Source: an uncultured Mailhella sp.
Lineage (GTDB): Bacteria; Desulfobacterota; Desulfovibrionia; Desulfovibrionales; Desulfovibrionaceae
NCBI GenBank assembly: GCA_948482415.1
Contig: CAOMFZ010000028.1
Span: 1-16,518, forward strand
Length of the DNA stretch: 16,518 nucleotides
Direction of reading: 5' to 3'
The notes under the pieces: model-generated
The model's input: only the letters and a program-made list of their open reading frames with translations
Told to the model about the DNA's origin: nothing
Database searches by the model: none
In this document: piece after piece, positions 1 through 7,396 of the stretch
Position numbering within the stretch: position 1 is the stretch's first letter
How the letters are laid out: each line of letters opens with the position of its first letter
Translations under genes and position numbers: made by a program

Positions 1-213
1 AACTCGGCATAAGAGAAACGACTTCGTCGCCTTCGGTAGCGAAAAAATCAAGCCCTGAAAGGGATTACTTGATTTTTTCAGGGAAGAAACTTTTACAGCC
101 ACCGAAGGCGACGAAGTCGGTTGCGTTAGCGAGTAAGCGAGCTTTACGCAAATGGACAGCAGAGCTAAAGTTTTTCCCCTGCAAAATTCTCAAAATTTAC
201 CGGAAATGCTTTA
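1..213 (-). repeat. Palindromic repeat element R1 (MITE-like), left end possibly outside the window
   Basis: Non-coding, highly palindromic DNA. Its right edge (positions 182-213) matches the right end of element R3 (7297-7328) at about 27 of 31 bases, ending in GGAAATGCTTTA against GGAAACGCTCTA. Internally there is a perfect 18-bp inverted repeat (20-37 with 101-118), inside it an 11-bp perfect inverted repeat (42-52 with 68-78), and an interleaved CAGGGAAGAAACTTT stem (79-93 with 167-181, 13 of 15 pairs). A 40-bp module (125-164, minus orientation CTCTGCTGTC...GTAAAGCTC...CGCTAAC) recurs at 7189-7231 and 6524-6565. The last bases of the element coincide with the menA stop codon. It may serve as the operon terminator. 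The true left boundary cannot be seen. Confidence 0.75.
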
Positions 214-1104
214 GCTCATAAAAAGTGCCGCAGCCACAGCTAAATGGAAAATACCCGTGCTGACGGCTGTTATTTTTAATTGTTTATCCAGTACCGGAAC
301 TTCATGGCTTGTATATACCGTATACGCGCTGTAACAAAGCGGCAGATAGAAGACAAAAAGCAATAAATAGACAGTTGGCAGCATAACCAAAAAATACACG
401 AGCCAGCACAAAAAGGCACTGAAAACAAGCAGTAAATGATAATAGCGGGCGTATTCAGCGCCAAGACGCAGGGCAAGCGTTTCCTTGCCGTAAAACGCAT
501 CACTTTTCATATCGCGGATATTATTGACATTGAGCACTGCGCAGGAAAGCAAGCCTGCACCGCATGCAGGAAAACCGGGCAAATGATAGAAAGAGCCGCC
601 GTACAGGCAATAAGAACCTGCCACCGCCACCAGTCCAAAGAAAATAAATACATAAAAATCGCCCTTTGCCCTGTAGCCGTATGGATTTTTCCCCATGGTA
701 TAGGAAAGCGCCGCCCACACGGACGCACACAGCAAAAACCCGAAAATTCCCCACGCGATGAGATTTTTTCCAAAACTTATATAAAACAGCAAAAACGAAA
801 ACAGCACAATGAGCACTGCGGTGAAAATAATGGCTCTTTTCATTTGCTGCTGCGTTATTGCACCTGAAGAAACAGCCCGTTTGGGACCTTGCCGCATTTC
901 CCCGTCCGCTCCCTTTTGGGCATCACCATAATCATTGGCAAAATTTGACAAAATCTGCAATAAAACGCCCACCACAAGACTCAAGACAAAAATCTGCCAT
1001 GAAAAAACATTGTCAAAGCCGGCAAAAGCACCCCCCAGAACCAAACCGGAAAGAGAAAGGGGCAGGGTTCTAAGGCGCATTGCCTGTATCCAACAGGAAC
1101 TCAT
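211..1104 (-). CDS. menA: 1,4-dihydroxy-2-naphthoate polyprenyltransferase (MenA, UbiA family)
   Basis: An inner-membrane prenyltransferase that attaches the isoprenoid tail to 1,4-dihydroxy-2-naphthoate, the membrane step of menaquinone synthesis. The 297-residue protein has the usual family length and 8-9 hydrophobic segments. The first Asp-rich motif, NDYGDAQKGAD (residues 57-67), is followed by GPKRAVSSG. The second, NNIRDMKSDAFYGKETLALRLG in two parts around residues 194-215, is typical of MenA rather than UbiA. Both motifs bind the prenyl diphosphate through Mg2+. The ATG at 1104 is preceded by AGGTGGAG about 8 nt upstream, and the stop codon of the preceding gene overlaps it as TAATG, so translation is probably coupled. 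The TAA stop lies at the edge of repeat R1. No other menaquinone gene is in the window. The start could also be Met9, but the RBS favours 1104. Confidence 0.93.
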   Translation of the reverse strand: MSSCWIQAMRLRTLPLSLSGLVLGGAFAGFDNVFSWQIFVLSLVVGVLLQILSNFANDYGDAQKGADGEMRQGPKRAVSSGAITQQQMKRAIIFTAVLIVLFSFLLFYISFGKNLIAWGIFGFLLCASVWAALSYTMGKNPYGYRAKGDFYVFIFFGLVAVAGSYCLYGGSFYHLPGFPACGAGLLSCAVLNVNNIRDMKSDAFYGKETLALRLGAEYARYYHLLLVFSAFLCWLVYFLVMLPTVYLLLFVFYLPLCYSAYTVYTSHEVPVLDKQLKITAVSTGIFHLAVAAALFMS

Positions 1105-1490
1105 TATTTTATCTCCACCTGACTATTTTTCTGCATGGACGCTTCCAGGGCATAGTCAAGGGAAGAAGAACGGGAATACACAATGCCCCGTGCCAAATCT
1201 TCTTTCCGCTGGTACTGCATTGCCAAAAAATAACGGTGCAGTTTCCATGCTTCATAGTCAATAACATCAAGTTTTCCCTGACTGTTTTCTGTTATATACT
1301 TTGCTAAAACTGCGGAAACTTCCTCATCAGGAAAATACTCGCCCTCATGATAAATCTGCAAACCGTTTCCCTCCAGGGTAAAAACCTGCTCGTCCAAATA
1401 CCATGACGCACACAGCTGATGAAGTTCCTGCAAACATTCTTCTGCAGCCGGCTCAAAATAACCAAAAGCCTTTATAATAATTTCCCGCAC
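1104..1490 (-). CDS. Hypothetical protein, 128 residues, between comEC and menA
   Basis: I do not recognise this protein. It is a small, soluble, acidic, mixed alpha/beta-looking sequence with no signal peptide, no membrane segment and no cysteine-based metal motif. It is rich in aromatic residues, including a central DYEAWKLHRYFLAMQY stretch (residues about 79-94). The start is GTG at 1490, preceded by AAGGGGGC; no better start is visible and the frame fits the gap between its neighbours. It begins 12 nt after the comEC stop, and its TAA overlaps the menA ATG by one base, so it is evidently translated as part of the same operon. Its position gives no clear functional hint, because the neighbours serve DNA uptake and quinone synthesis. 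The coding call is well supported by the tight packing; the function is unknown. Confidence 0.8.
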   Translation of the reverse strand: MREIIIKAFGYFEPAAEECLQELHQLCASWYLDEQVFTLEGNGLQIYHEGEYFPDEEVSAVLAKYITENSQGKLDVIDYEAWKLHRYFLAMQYQRKEDLARGIVYSRSSSLDYALEASMQKNSQVEIK

Positions 1491-1502
1491 AAAGCCCCCT
1501 TC

Positions 1503-4049
1503 TTATAATATAGAATAGCACGCTTGTAAAAATGTTTTCTTGTGCAAAAAAATTTCGCCTTTTTCATATAAAAGGAAAATATCGCCCTGCTCGGCAGTAG
1601 TCAAAAAAGCCGTATCTTTCGTTTCAAAATACTTGCGGATTACAGGTGCCGGAAAATGAAAACGATTATATTTTGCACAGGACGCAAGCACATAAGACGG
1701 ATTTACCAAAGAATAAAAGGCTTCCGAATAACTGTTTTCAGAACCATGATGCGGCAGAACTAAAATCTCTGCCTGCAAATCATGAACGCCATTTTCCTGC
1801 ATAGCCACAAGACGGGCAAGAGCCTCTTCCTCACTGTCACCGCAAAAAAGTGCTATGCCGTGTCCGTCTTTTATAAGACGCAAAACAAGAGAACTGTTAT
1901 TTCGTGAATATTCCGGCAAAGCCCAGAGACCGGCAGACAAATCAGTCTGTTTCGGCGGATATAAAACTTCCAAACCATAGCCCGCCCCAAGGTCAAGATA
2001 ATCCCCCATGCCAAGCTGCCGAACAGGCACTGCATGCAAAGTCAGGACTTCATCTAACTGCCGTTTTACATAACTCTTTTTTTCTGTGACACAGCTTGTT
2101 TCATAATATGCCCCGACAGAAAATGCCTGCAACAGGGGCGCAATGCCGTTGATATGGTCTGTGTCGTCATGGCTGGCAATGATATAATCAAATTTTGGAA
2201 ATTGATTTTGCGTCAGCTTCGCGGCAGCAATATCCCTGCCCGCATTAAAGCGCCTGGAATTAATACCGCCGACATCAAGAAGAATATGTTTTTCCTTTGT
2301 CTGTATGGAAACTGCCTGTCCGTTTCCCACATCAAACAAAGTAATACACGCGCCCTCACCAAAGGGAAGAGCGCGCAAGCCCGCAGGCAGCAAGAGAAAA
2401 CACAGGGCAAGGGTTAAAAATACCTGACTTTTTTGCGTTGTCTGCCGTAAAGAAAAAAAGAATAACAAAACAAGCAGATAAAAACCAATCAGCGCCAAGC
2501 CCATGGGACGCATAGCCTGTGCAGGCCGGAAAAAGTTTTCCCACACATTCATTGTATCAATAAAAAGAACAACAGGCTCACAGGCAAGGGCAAGAATAAG
2601 CGGCACGAAAGAAAATCCCATGCATAAAAAGCTCAAAAGAGCCAAAGGCATAACCCAAAAAGCTAAAAGCGGCAGCCAGACAATATTCAAAAAAGAAAAA
2701 TAACTGACTTTTCCAAAATACAAGATCAGAAGCGGGCTCATTACCATTTGAATAACACAGGAAACCACCAGTAACGAAAAACATGCAAAGGCTGTTTTGC
2801 GGACAGCAGGACGAAACCGCAAAAAATATTTATTATAGGAAAAGCGCAGAAACGGCAGTAAAAAGGCAATGGTAAAAACACTGCAGAAAGAGAGCTGCAC
2901 GCCTAGCTGATAGAGCGACAGCGGCTGGAAAATAATAAAAAGAGCAAGAGCATAAAAAAGCAAATCCAGCAAAGCGACGGGTTTTGCCCGCACATACAAA
3001 AGCCCTGCAAGCCCTGCCATGGCATACGCCCTGAGCAGTGAATAAGGCGTCGAACCAAGCCAGCAGTAAAGCAACCCCAGCACCAGTCCCATATACACAA
3101 AAAGATGATATTTCGGGATATGCATGTAAACCCTGGGCGAAAACCATGAAACAAAGAAAAGCGCAAAACAGGCAAGCACACAGGCTAAAGAAAGATGCTG
3201 ACCAGACAGTGCCAAAGAGTGAGAAAGATTAAATTCAGCAAACAAATTAATTGTTTCCTGCGTCAAATAAAATTTATCACCAAATAACAGGGCAATAAGA
3301 ATGGCTTTTGCCTGCCCTATGGAACTTGCAGCGGCTTGGTTATCAATGGTCTTTTCCTGACCGGCATTCCGCAGTTCCTCTGCAAAAAGCGTGTGCACAA
3401 AAGCCAGCCGCAAATTCTCGCGGACATTGCTCCAATACGCACCCTCGCCGCAAACAGTTACTGCCTGTTTTTTGCCATAGGCATACGCCCTGTACCACAC
3501 ATTCTGCCGCTGATAATAGTTCTGCAAAGCCCCATAAAAGGGACGAAGCGCTGCTTTTACCTGCAAATACTGCCCTGCCACAGGGCGTTTTGCAGCATAA
3601 GGCGAATTATCCCATGTAAAAACAACATTGCCCTGCAAGCTTTTTCCTGTATGCGGACAGGGGCTTGTCTCTTGTTTATGGATATCGGAAAGAAAAATCC
3701 TCAGCCGCCCGTCACCCGCGCCCTGCACACAGGTAATTTTTCCGCAAAAAACCTCCGGAATAAGCGGGTCAAAATTTTCCTGATAATAAACAAGACTTTC
3801 CGGGCTCTGCACGGGTTCCCGCCACAGCGTATAGCCATATGCCGCAAAAAAGGCAGTACAAACCAGCAACAGCCGAAAAATGCGCCTGTCCCGATAATAC
3901 ATTCCAAGAAAAAGGAGCAGCAGCCCTAAACACAAACCTGCATGAAAAGGAAAAGAAACGAAAAAAACACCCATTGCCGCACCAAGCACAATATACTGCC
4001 AAAAGAGCAAAGAAAGGGCTTGATACGGCGTAACGTGTTCGCTTTGCAT
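1503..4049 (-). CDS. comEC: ComEC/Rec2-type DNA internalisation channel with metallo-beta-lactamase domain
   Basis: ComEC forms the inner-membrane channel that takes up single-stranded DNA during natural transformation. The 848 residues show the complete family layout. There are N-terminal membrane segments, then a soluble OB-fold-like (DUF4131) region at about 90-200. The polytopic Competence domain at about 250-550 carries the signature NLSHSLALSGQH near residues 272-283. A C-terminal metallo-beta-lactamase domain runs from about residue 565. In that domain I see FDVGNGQA, the metal motif HDDTDH near 627-632, FCGDSEEEA near 735 and LPHHGSENS near 765, so the putative nuclease site looks intact. 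The ATG at 4049 lies one base after the copA stop (TAA-T-ATG); its own Shine-Dalgarno is weak, which suggests translational coupling. No pilus or comEA genes are present here. Confidence 0.92.
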   Translation of the reverse strand: MQSEHVTPYQALSLLFWQYIVLGAAMGVFFVSFPFHAGLCLGLLLLFLGMYYRDRRIFRLLLVCTAFFAAYGYTLWREPVQSPESLVYYQENFDPLIPEVFCGKITCVQGAGDGRLRIFLSDIHKQETSPCPHTGKSLQGNVVFTWDNSPYAAKRPVAGQYLQVKAALRPFYGALQNYYQRQNVWYRAYAYGKKQAVTVCGEGAYWSNVRENLRLAFVHTLFAEELRNAGQEKTIDNQAAASSIGQAKAILIALLFGDKFYLTQETINLFAEFNLSHSLALSGQHLSLACVLACFALFFVSWFSPRVYMHIPKYHLFVYMGLVLGLLYCWLGSTPYSLLRAYAMAGLAGLLYVRAKPVALLDLLFYALALFIIFQPLSLYQLGVQLSFCSVFTIAFLLPFLRFSYNKYFLRFRPAVRKTAFACFSLLVVSCVIQMVMSPLLILYFGKVSYFSFLNIVWLPLLAFWVMPLALLSFLCMGFSFVPLILALACEPVVLFIDTMNVWENFFRPAQAMRPMGLALIGFYLLVLLFFFSLRQTTQKSQVFLTLALCFLLLPAGLRALPFGEGACITLFDVGNGQAVSIQTKEKHILLDVGGINSRRFNAGRDIAAAKLTQNQFPKFDYIIASHDDTDHINGIAPLLQAFSVGAYYETSCVTEKKSYVKRQLDEVLTLHAVPVRQLGMGDYLDLGAGYGLEVLYPPKQTDLSAGLWALPEYSRNNSSLVLRLIKDGHGIALFCGDSEEEALARLVAMQENGVHDLQAEILVLPHHGSENSYSEAFYSLVNPSYVLASCAKYNRFHFPAPVIRKYFETKDTAFLTTAEQGDIFLLYEKGEIFLHKKTFLQACYSIL

Positions 4050-4050
4050 A

Positions 4051-6402
4051 TTAATTGAAATATCTTAAGCGCAGGGCATTGCTGACCACAGAAACGGAGG
4101 AAAGCGCCATGGCTGCCCCTGCAAACATGGGCGAAAAGCTGAGTCCGTAAGCGGTATAAAACAGTCCGCATGCCACAGGAATAAGAATAATATTATAGCA
4201 AAATGCCCAGAACAGGCTGAGCTTGATATTATTCATGGTGGCTTTGCTCAGGCGCAGCGCTGTATCAAGCCCCGCAATACCGCGAAGCAGCACAATATCA
4301 CCCGCTTCAAGCGCTATATCCATGCCCCCGCCCATGACAACGCCCACATGGGCAGACGCCAGAGCAGGCGCGTCATTGATACCGTCACCCACCATGGCAA
4401 CGTATTTTCCCTGCTCTTTCAGCCCGGCAATGCAGGCTTCCTTATCGGTGGGCAGAACTTCATAAAAACAATTTTCTTCGGCAATGCCCAGTTTCCGGGC
4501 TGCAGAAAGCACTGTTTTTTTATTGTCACCGCTCAAAAGAATGGGTGTAATCTGCTGTTTTTTAAGCTTTTCAATGACGCTGAAACTTTCTTCCCGAATG
4601 CTGTCTTCAATGGAAAAAAGAGCCTGCAAAGTGCCGCTTTGCACTTCTCCCAAAAAGAGCGGACTTTTTGCCTGACTTGTCAGTTCTTCAATGAGAATTT
4701 GTTCTTCCCTGCTGAAGGCAAGCCCGTTCTCGCGCATAAATGCTTCATTGCCTAAAAGGTACTGCCTGCCTTTATAATCCGCGAGTATGCCGCGTCCTGT
4801 TTTTTCTTCAACATTCTCAAGAACAGGCAAGGCAAGTTCACTCATGGGAAAGCTTTCTAAAAAAGCCTTTGCCAAGGGGTGGGCAGAATTTTTTTCCATG
4901 GCACAGGCAAGAGCAAGGAACAAAGATTTTTCCGCGCCCTGTGCCGCATACTCAAGGCTTACCCTTGCTTTCCCCTCTGTCAGCGTGCCTGTTTTATCAA
5001 AAACAACGGTATTCACTTTGCCTGCAAGCTCCAAGGCTGTACCGTTTTTAATGAGCAGGCCAAGCTTTGCCCCGCGTCCCGTTGCCACCATAATGGACAT
5101 GGGCGTAGCCAAACCAAGCGCACAGGGACATGCCACCACCAGCACGGAAACCGTAAAGAGCACCGCAAGTCCGAAATTTTCCGCCGCTAAAAGCCAATAC
5201 AGCAGGGTGACAAGAGCAATGCCCAAAATGGCAGGTACAAAATAAAGACTAATAATATCGGCATATTTGGCAATAGGAGCTTTGGAGCTCTGCGCTTCCT
5301 GCACCAGACGGATAATCTTTGCCAGCACACTGTCCTCGCCTGTTTTTTCCGCGCGCATAGTCAAGGCAGTGCCGATATTAATGGAACCGGAAATCAGCGT
5401 ATCGCCCTCTTTCACCGCAAAGGGCATGTATTCGCCGGTGATAGCTGAAGTATCAAGACTGCTTTCGCCTTTCACAAGAACGCCGTCCACGGGAATTTGT
5501 TCGCCCTTGGGGATAAAAAGCATATCCTGCGGAAACACATATTCCGTGCCGATGCGTTCCTGCTCACCGTTTTCTTTCAGGCGCAGCACGGTTTTAGGGG
5601 ACAAATCCATAAGGGATTTTATGGCAAGGCTCGTTCTGCTTTTTGCTTTTAATTCCAGATATTTTCCTAAGGAAATCAAGGCAATGACAACAGCGGAAGA
5701 TTCAAAATACAAATAGTGCACAGCATTTGCAAGCAGGGGCACATACTGCATTTCACCCTTGCCCGCACAATAATCCGAATAAAAAAACTGCCCTGCATAA
5801 TACACGCTCACCACGAAAGCAACGCCTGTTCCCAGCGCTACCAGCGTATCCATATTGGGATTTTTGTGCCACAAACTCGGAATACCTTTCAAATAAAAAT
5901 CCCTGCCGGACCACAGCACGACAGCCGTACACAACAATTGGATTAAAATAAATAATTCGGCAGATAAAGAAAAAATCGCATTATGCGTACTGTGAAAATC
6001 AGCAAAAGCATGCGTAATGCCCACCCAGCCGGCATGATAGCCCATGGCAAGTATAAAAACAGGCAGAGTAAACAAAATTTCCATGAGCACACGGCGTTTT
6101 TTAGTCGCCAGTTCCCTGCCCATGCTTTCCTGCTGTTCCTGCCACAAATTGGCTGCACTCACGGAATTGTCAATATAAAAAGCCTTGAAGCCAAGATTTT
6201 CAATTTTGCCGATAATGGTTTCAATAAGCTGTGCCTTTTCTTCGCTCATGCCCTCATGCAAACGCACAATAGCCATATTGGAAGCAAGGCTCACACTTAT
6301 CTTTTCCACTTCCGGCATTTTGGATATAACTTTCTCAATCCTTGAAGAACACGCAGAGCAATGCATGCCCTCAAGCCTGAATTTCAATATTAAATCAAAC
6401 AC
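4051..6402 (-). CDS. copA: Copper(I)-exporting P1B-type ATPase
   Basis: A P1B-type ATPase that pumps Cu(I) out of the cytoplasm across the inner membrane. Numbering from the chosen start (783 residues): one HMA domain with GMHCSAC (12-18), eight expected membrane segments, TGE of the actuator domain (322-324), the CPC ion-binding motif (425-427), the phosphorylated Asp in DKTGTLT (D469), HP (508-509), GDGINDAP (672-679), and C-terminal membrane helices with YN and MALSSVSVVSN, which together specify the Cu(I) subgroup. I chose the GTG at 6402 because AGGGAG lies 8 nt upstream. An upstream TTG at 6465 in the same frame would add 21 unconserved residues and has no good RBS. The gene is the first of a four-gene operon with comEC one base downstream. 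A copper-chaperone-like gene lies divergently upstream. Confidence 0.94.
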   Translation of the reverse strand: MFDLILKFRLEGMHCSACSSRIEKVISKMPEVEKISVSLASNMAIVRLHEGMSEEKAQLIETIIGKIENLGFKAFYIDNSVSAANLWQEQQESMGRELATKKRRVLMEILFTLPVFILAMGYHAGWVGITHAFADFHSTHNAIFSLSAELFILIQLLCTAVVLWSGRDFYLKGIPSLWHKNPNMDTLVALGTGVAFVVSVYYAGQFFYSDYCAGKGEMQYVPLLANAVHYLYFESSAVVIALISLGKYLELKAKSRTSLAIKSLMDLSPKTVLRLKENGEQERIGTEYVFPQDMLFIPKGEQIPVDGVLVKGESSLDTSAITGEYMPFAVKEGDTLISGSINIGTALTMRAEKTGEDSVLAKIIRLVQEAQSSKAPIAKYADIISLYFVPAILGIALVTLLYWLLAAENFGLAVLFTVSVLVVACPCALGLATPMSIMVATGRGAKLGLLIKNGTALELAGKVNTVVFDKTGTLTEGKARVSLEYAAQGAEKSLFLALACAMEKNSAHPLAKAFLESFPMSELALPVLENVEEKTGRGILADYKGRQYLLGNEAFMRENGLAFSREEQILIEELTSQAKSPLFLGEVQSGTLQALFSIEDSIREESFSVIEKLKKQQITPILLSGDNKKTVLSAARKLGIAEENCFYEVLPTDKEACIAGLKEQGKYVAMVGDGINDAPALASAHVGVVMGGGMDIALEAGDIVLLRGIAGLDTALRLSKATMNNIKLSLFWAFCYNIILIPVACGLFYTAYGLSFSPMFAGAAMALSSVSVVSNALRLRYFN

Positions 6403-6523
6403 ATCTATAACTCCCTGGGAATTGCCCAATAAAAGCAGTATCAAAGCTTTGCATAAAGCATACAAGTTTTCCGCACAATGCGCAAGAGAGGGGTATCATA
6501 AAGATGACGCTCGGAGTGGTGAT

Positions 6524-6565
6524 CTCTGCTGTCGCTATCCGTAAAGCTCATTCTTCGCTAACGGC
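6524..6565 (+). repeat. Stand-alone 42-bp module shared with R1 and R3
   Basis: The segment beginning CTCTGCTGTC, with GTAAAGCTC and TTCGCTAAC further on, matches the loop module of R3 (7189-7231) and of R1 (125-164, opposite strand). Here it lacks the flanking CAGGGAAAGAACTT stem and directly abuts the left end of R2. It looks like a truncated copy into whose neighbourhood R2 was inserted. The rest of 6403-6523 is upstream leader of copA; I see no convincing metal-responsive operator in it. Confidence 0.7.
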
Positions 6566-6703
6566 TAGAGCATTTCCGCATAATATTCGTAATTTTTATT
6601 TTCTTTGGGGGAAATGATTTCCCCCAATCCCCCTCAAAGCCCTGTTATGGACGTCGTCCATAACAGGGAATTAATATTCTTGTTCTTACCAGAAATTGCT
6701 CTA
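6566..6703 (+). repeat. MITE-like palindromic element R2 (138 bp)
   Basis: The element is bounded by TAGAGCATTTCC on the left and, in inverted orientation, TAGAGCAATTTC on the right, with TA at both ends. It holds two perfect palindromes: TTGGGGGAAAT/ATTTCCCCCAA (6605-6615 with 6617-6627, 1-nt loop) and a 13-bp stem starting CCCTGTTATGGAC (6640-6652 with 6656-6668, 3-nt loop). R4 at 10481-10617 is nearly the same sequence on the opposite strand. The stem-loops could terminate transcription in either direction. No gene is supported inside. Confidence 0.85.
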
Positions 6704-6760
6704 TACAGAAAAAAATCAATGTGCATACAATTATTTTTTGCACAGGTTTTCTCCCGCCCC

Positions 6761-6788
6761 TTGCGTACAAAAAAATACGATTTATATT
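6761..6788 (+). promoter_or_regulatory. Candidate promoter of the copper-chaperone-like gene
   Basis: A TTGCGT box (6761-6766) and TATATT box (6783-6788) are separated by 16 bases and lie 35 bases before the start codon. The -10 box is a 5-of-6 match; the -35 box is a poor match. No copper-responsive operator is evident. Confidence 0.35.
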
Positions 6789-6823
6789 AATAGATAATTA
6801 TTTTCAAAAAAAAGGAAAAATCC

Positions 6824-7015
6824 ATGCTGACCATAACCGTAAACGGCATGCATTGCCAAAATTGCAGTAATTCCGTCAAAGAAGCCATGACCAAAGCAGG
6901 AGCAGTCAATGTTGTTGTTGACCTTGCAAAAAAGTGTGTTACCTGGGACGGCAGCGTAACCAGAGAACAAGCAAAAGAAATCATTGACGGACAAGGTTTC
7001 GACGCTGTTTTATAA
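6824..7015 (+). CDS. Small heavy-metal-associated (HMA) domain protein, CopZ-like copper chaperone
   Basis: A 63-residue protein consisting of one ferredoxin-like HMA domain. The metal-binding loop GMHCQNC lies at residues 8-14, close to the N-terminus, as in CopZ/Atx1 chaperones that carry Cu(I) in the cytoplasm and hand it to the N-terminal HMA domain of a CopA ATPase. Family length is about 65-70 residues, so this is complete. The ATG at 6824 follows AAAGGA by about 8 nt. It is divergent from copA (start 6402) with repeat R2 between them, which makes a partnership plausible, though the two are not co-transcribed. A strong terminator follows at 7059-7094, so it is probably monocistronic. 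The metal specificity is inferred from the motif and from the neighbour; another soft metal is possible. Confidence 0.88.
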   Translation: MLTITVNGMHCQNCSNSVKEAMTKAGAVNVVVDLAKKCVTWDGSVTREQAKEIIDGQGFDAVL

Positions 7016-7058
7016 ATTTCCGCCCCATACAATTTTACGATAAAAACAACCATTGCCC

Positions 7059-7094
7059 AAAAAGCCCTTGTGTATCTAATGCCAAGGGCTTTTT
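7059..7094 (+). terminator. Strong intrinsic terminator after the HMA gene
   Basis: A perfect 12-bp stem, AAAAAGCCCTTG (7059-7070) paired with CAAGGGCTTTTT (7083-7094), encloses a 12-nt loop. The 3' arm ends in a T run followed by a T-rich tract. The 5' arm has an A run, so the structure could also work on the other strand. The 5' arm plus loop recurs at 8120-8147. Confidence 0.85.
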
Positions 7095-7139
7095 ATTTTC
7101 TCTTTCTTTTTCAAAAAAATATTTCATTCATTAAAGTTC

Positions 7140-7328
7140 TAGAGCGTTTCCGAAAATAGTTGCAATTTTACAGGGAAAGAACTTTTATCTCTGCTGTCTT
7201 TATCTGTAAAGCTCACAAGTTCGCTAACAGCAAAAGCGAAAAAGTTCTCTCCCTGTACCCTCTCTCAAAACTTTTTAATATTAAAGCGTATAAAAATAAA
7301 ATTCTCAAGATTTATCGGAAACGCTCTA
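7140..7328 (+). repeat. MITE-like palindromic element R3 (189 bp)
   Basis: The element starts TAGAGCGTTTCCG (7140-7152) and ends with the exact inverted copy CGGAAACGCTCTA (7316-7328), giving perfect 13-bp terminal inverted repeats with TA at both borders. Inside is a 17-bp imperfect stem, ACAGGGAAAGAACTTTT (7170-7186) with 7240-7256, around the 43-bp module at 7189-7231 that is shared with R1 and 6524-6565. There is no coding sequence of its own. The element occupies most of the region upstream of the Crp/Fnr-type gene, so it may carry or displace that gene's promoter. Confidence 0.85.
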
Positions 7329-7396
7329 AAACCTGTATTCTTCCAATTGGAGCAATTAGCATAAAAACAACTTTAACAAAAAATCAGAAAAATAAT

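Noticed and set aside
1..213. CRISPR or tRNA-like structure in the palindromic left end
   Set aside because: There are no regularly spaced identical repeats with unique spacers and no cloverleaf; the inverted repeats fit a mobile or hairpin element.
436..867. 143-codon frame on the plus strand inside menA
   Set aside because: It is a shadow of the conserved menA frame on the other strand.
3336..3929. 197-codon frame on the plus strand inside comEC
   Set aside because: It is antisense to conserved ComEC sequence, is low complexity, and has no family motif.
6403..6465. Longer copA start at the TTG codon 6465
   Set aside because: It has no ribosome-binding site, and the added 21 residues precede the normal HMA start; GTG 6402 has AGGGAG at proper spacing.
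6605..6790. Open frame in R2 whose peptide (GEMISPNPPQSPVM...) also occurs in R4 at 10454-10693
   Set aside because: The shared peptide follows from the shared repeat DNA and its palindromes; neither copy has a supported start with RBS and both are short.
7160..7396. N-terminal extension of 79 codons for the Crp/Fnr-type gene
   Set aside because: Most of it lies in repeat R3, it has no similarity to the family, and the remaining 226 residues match the normal length.
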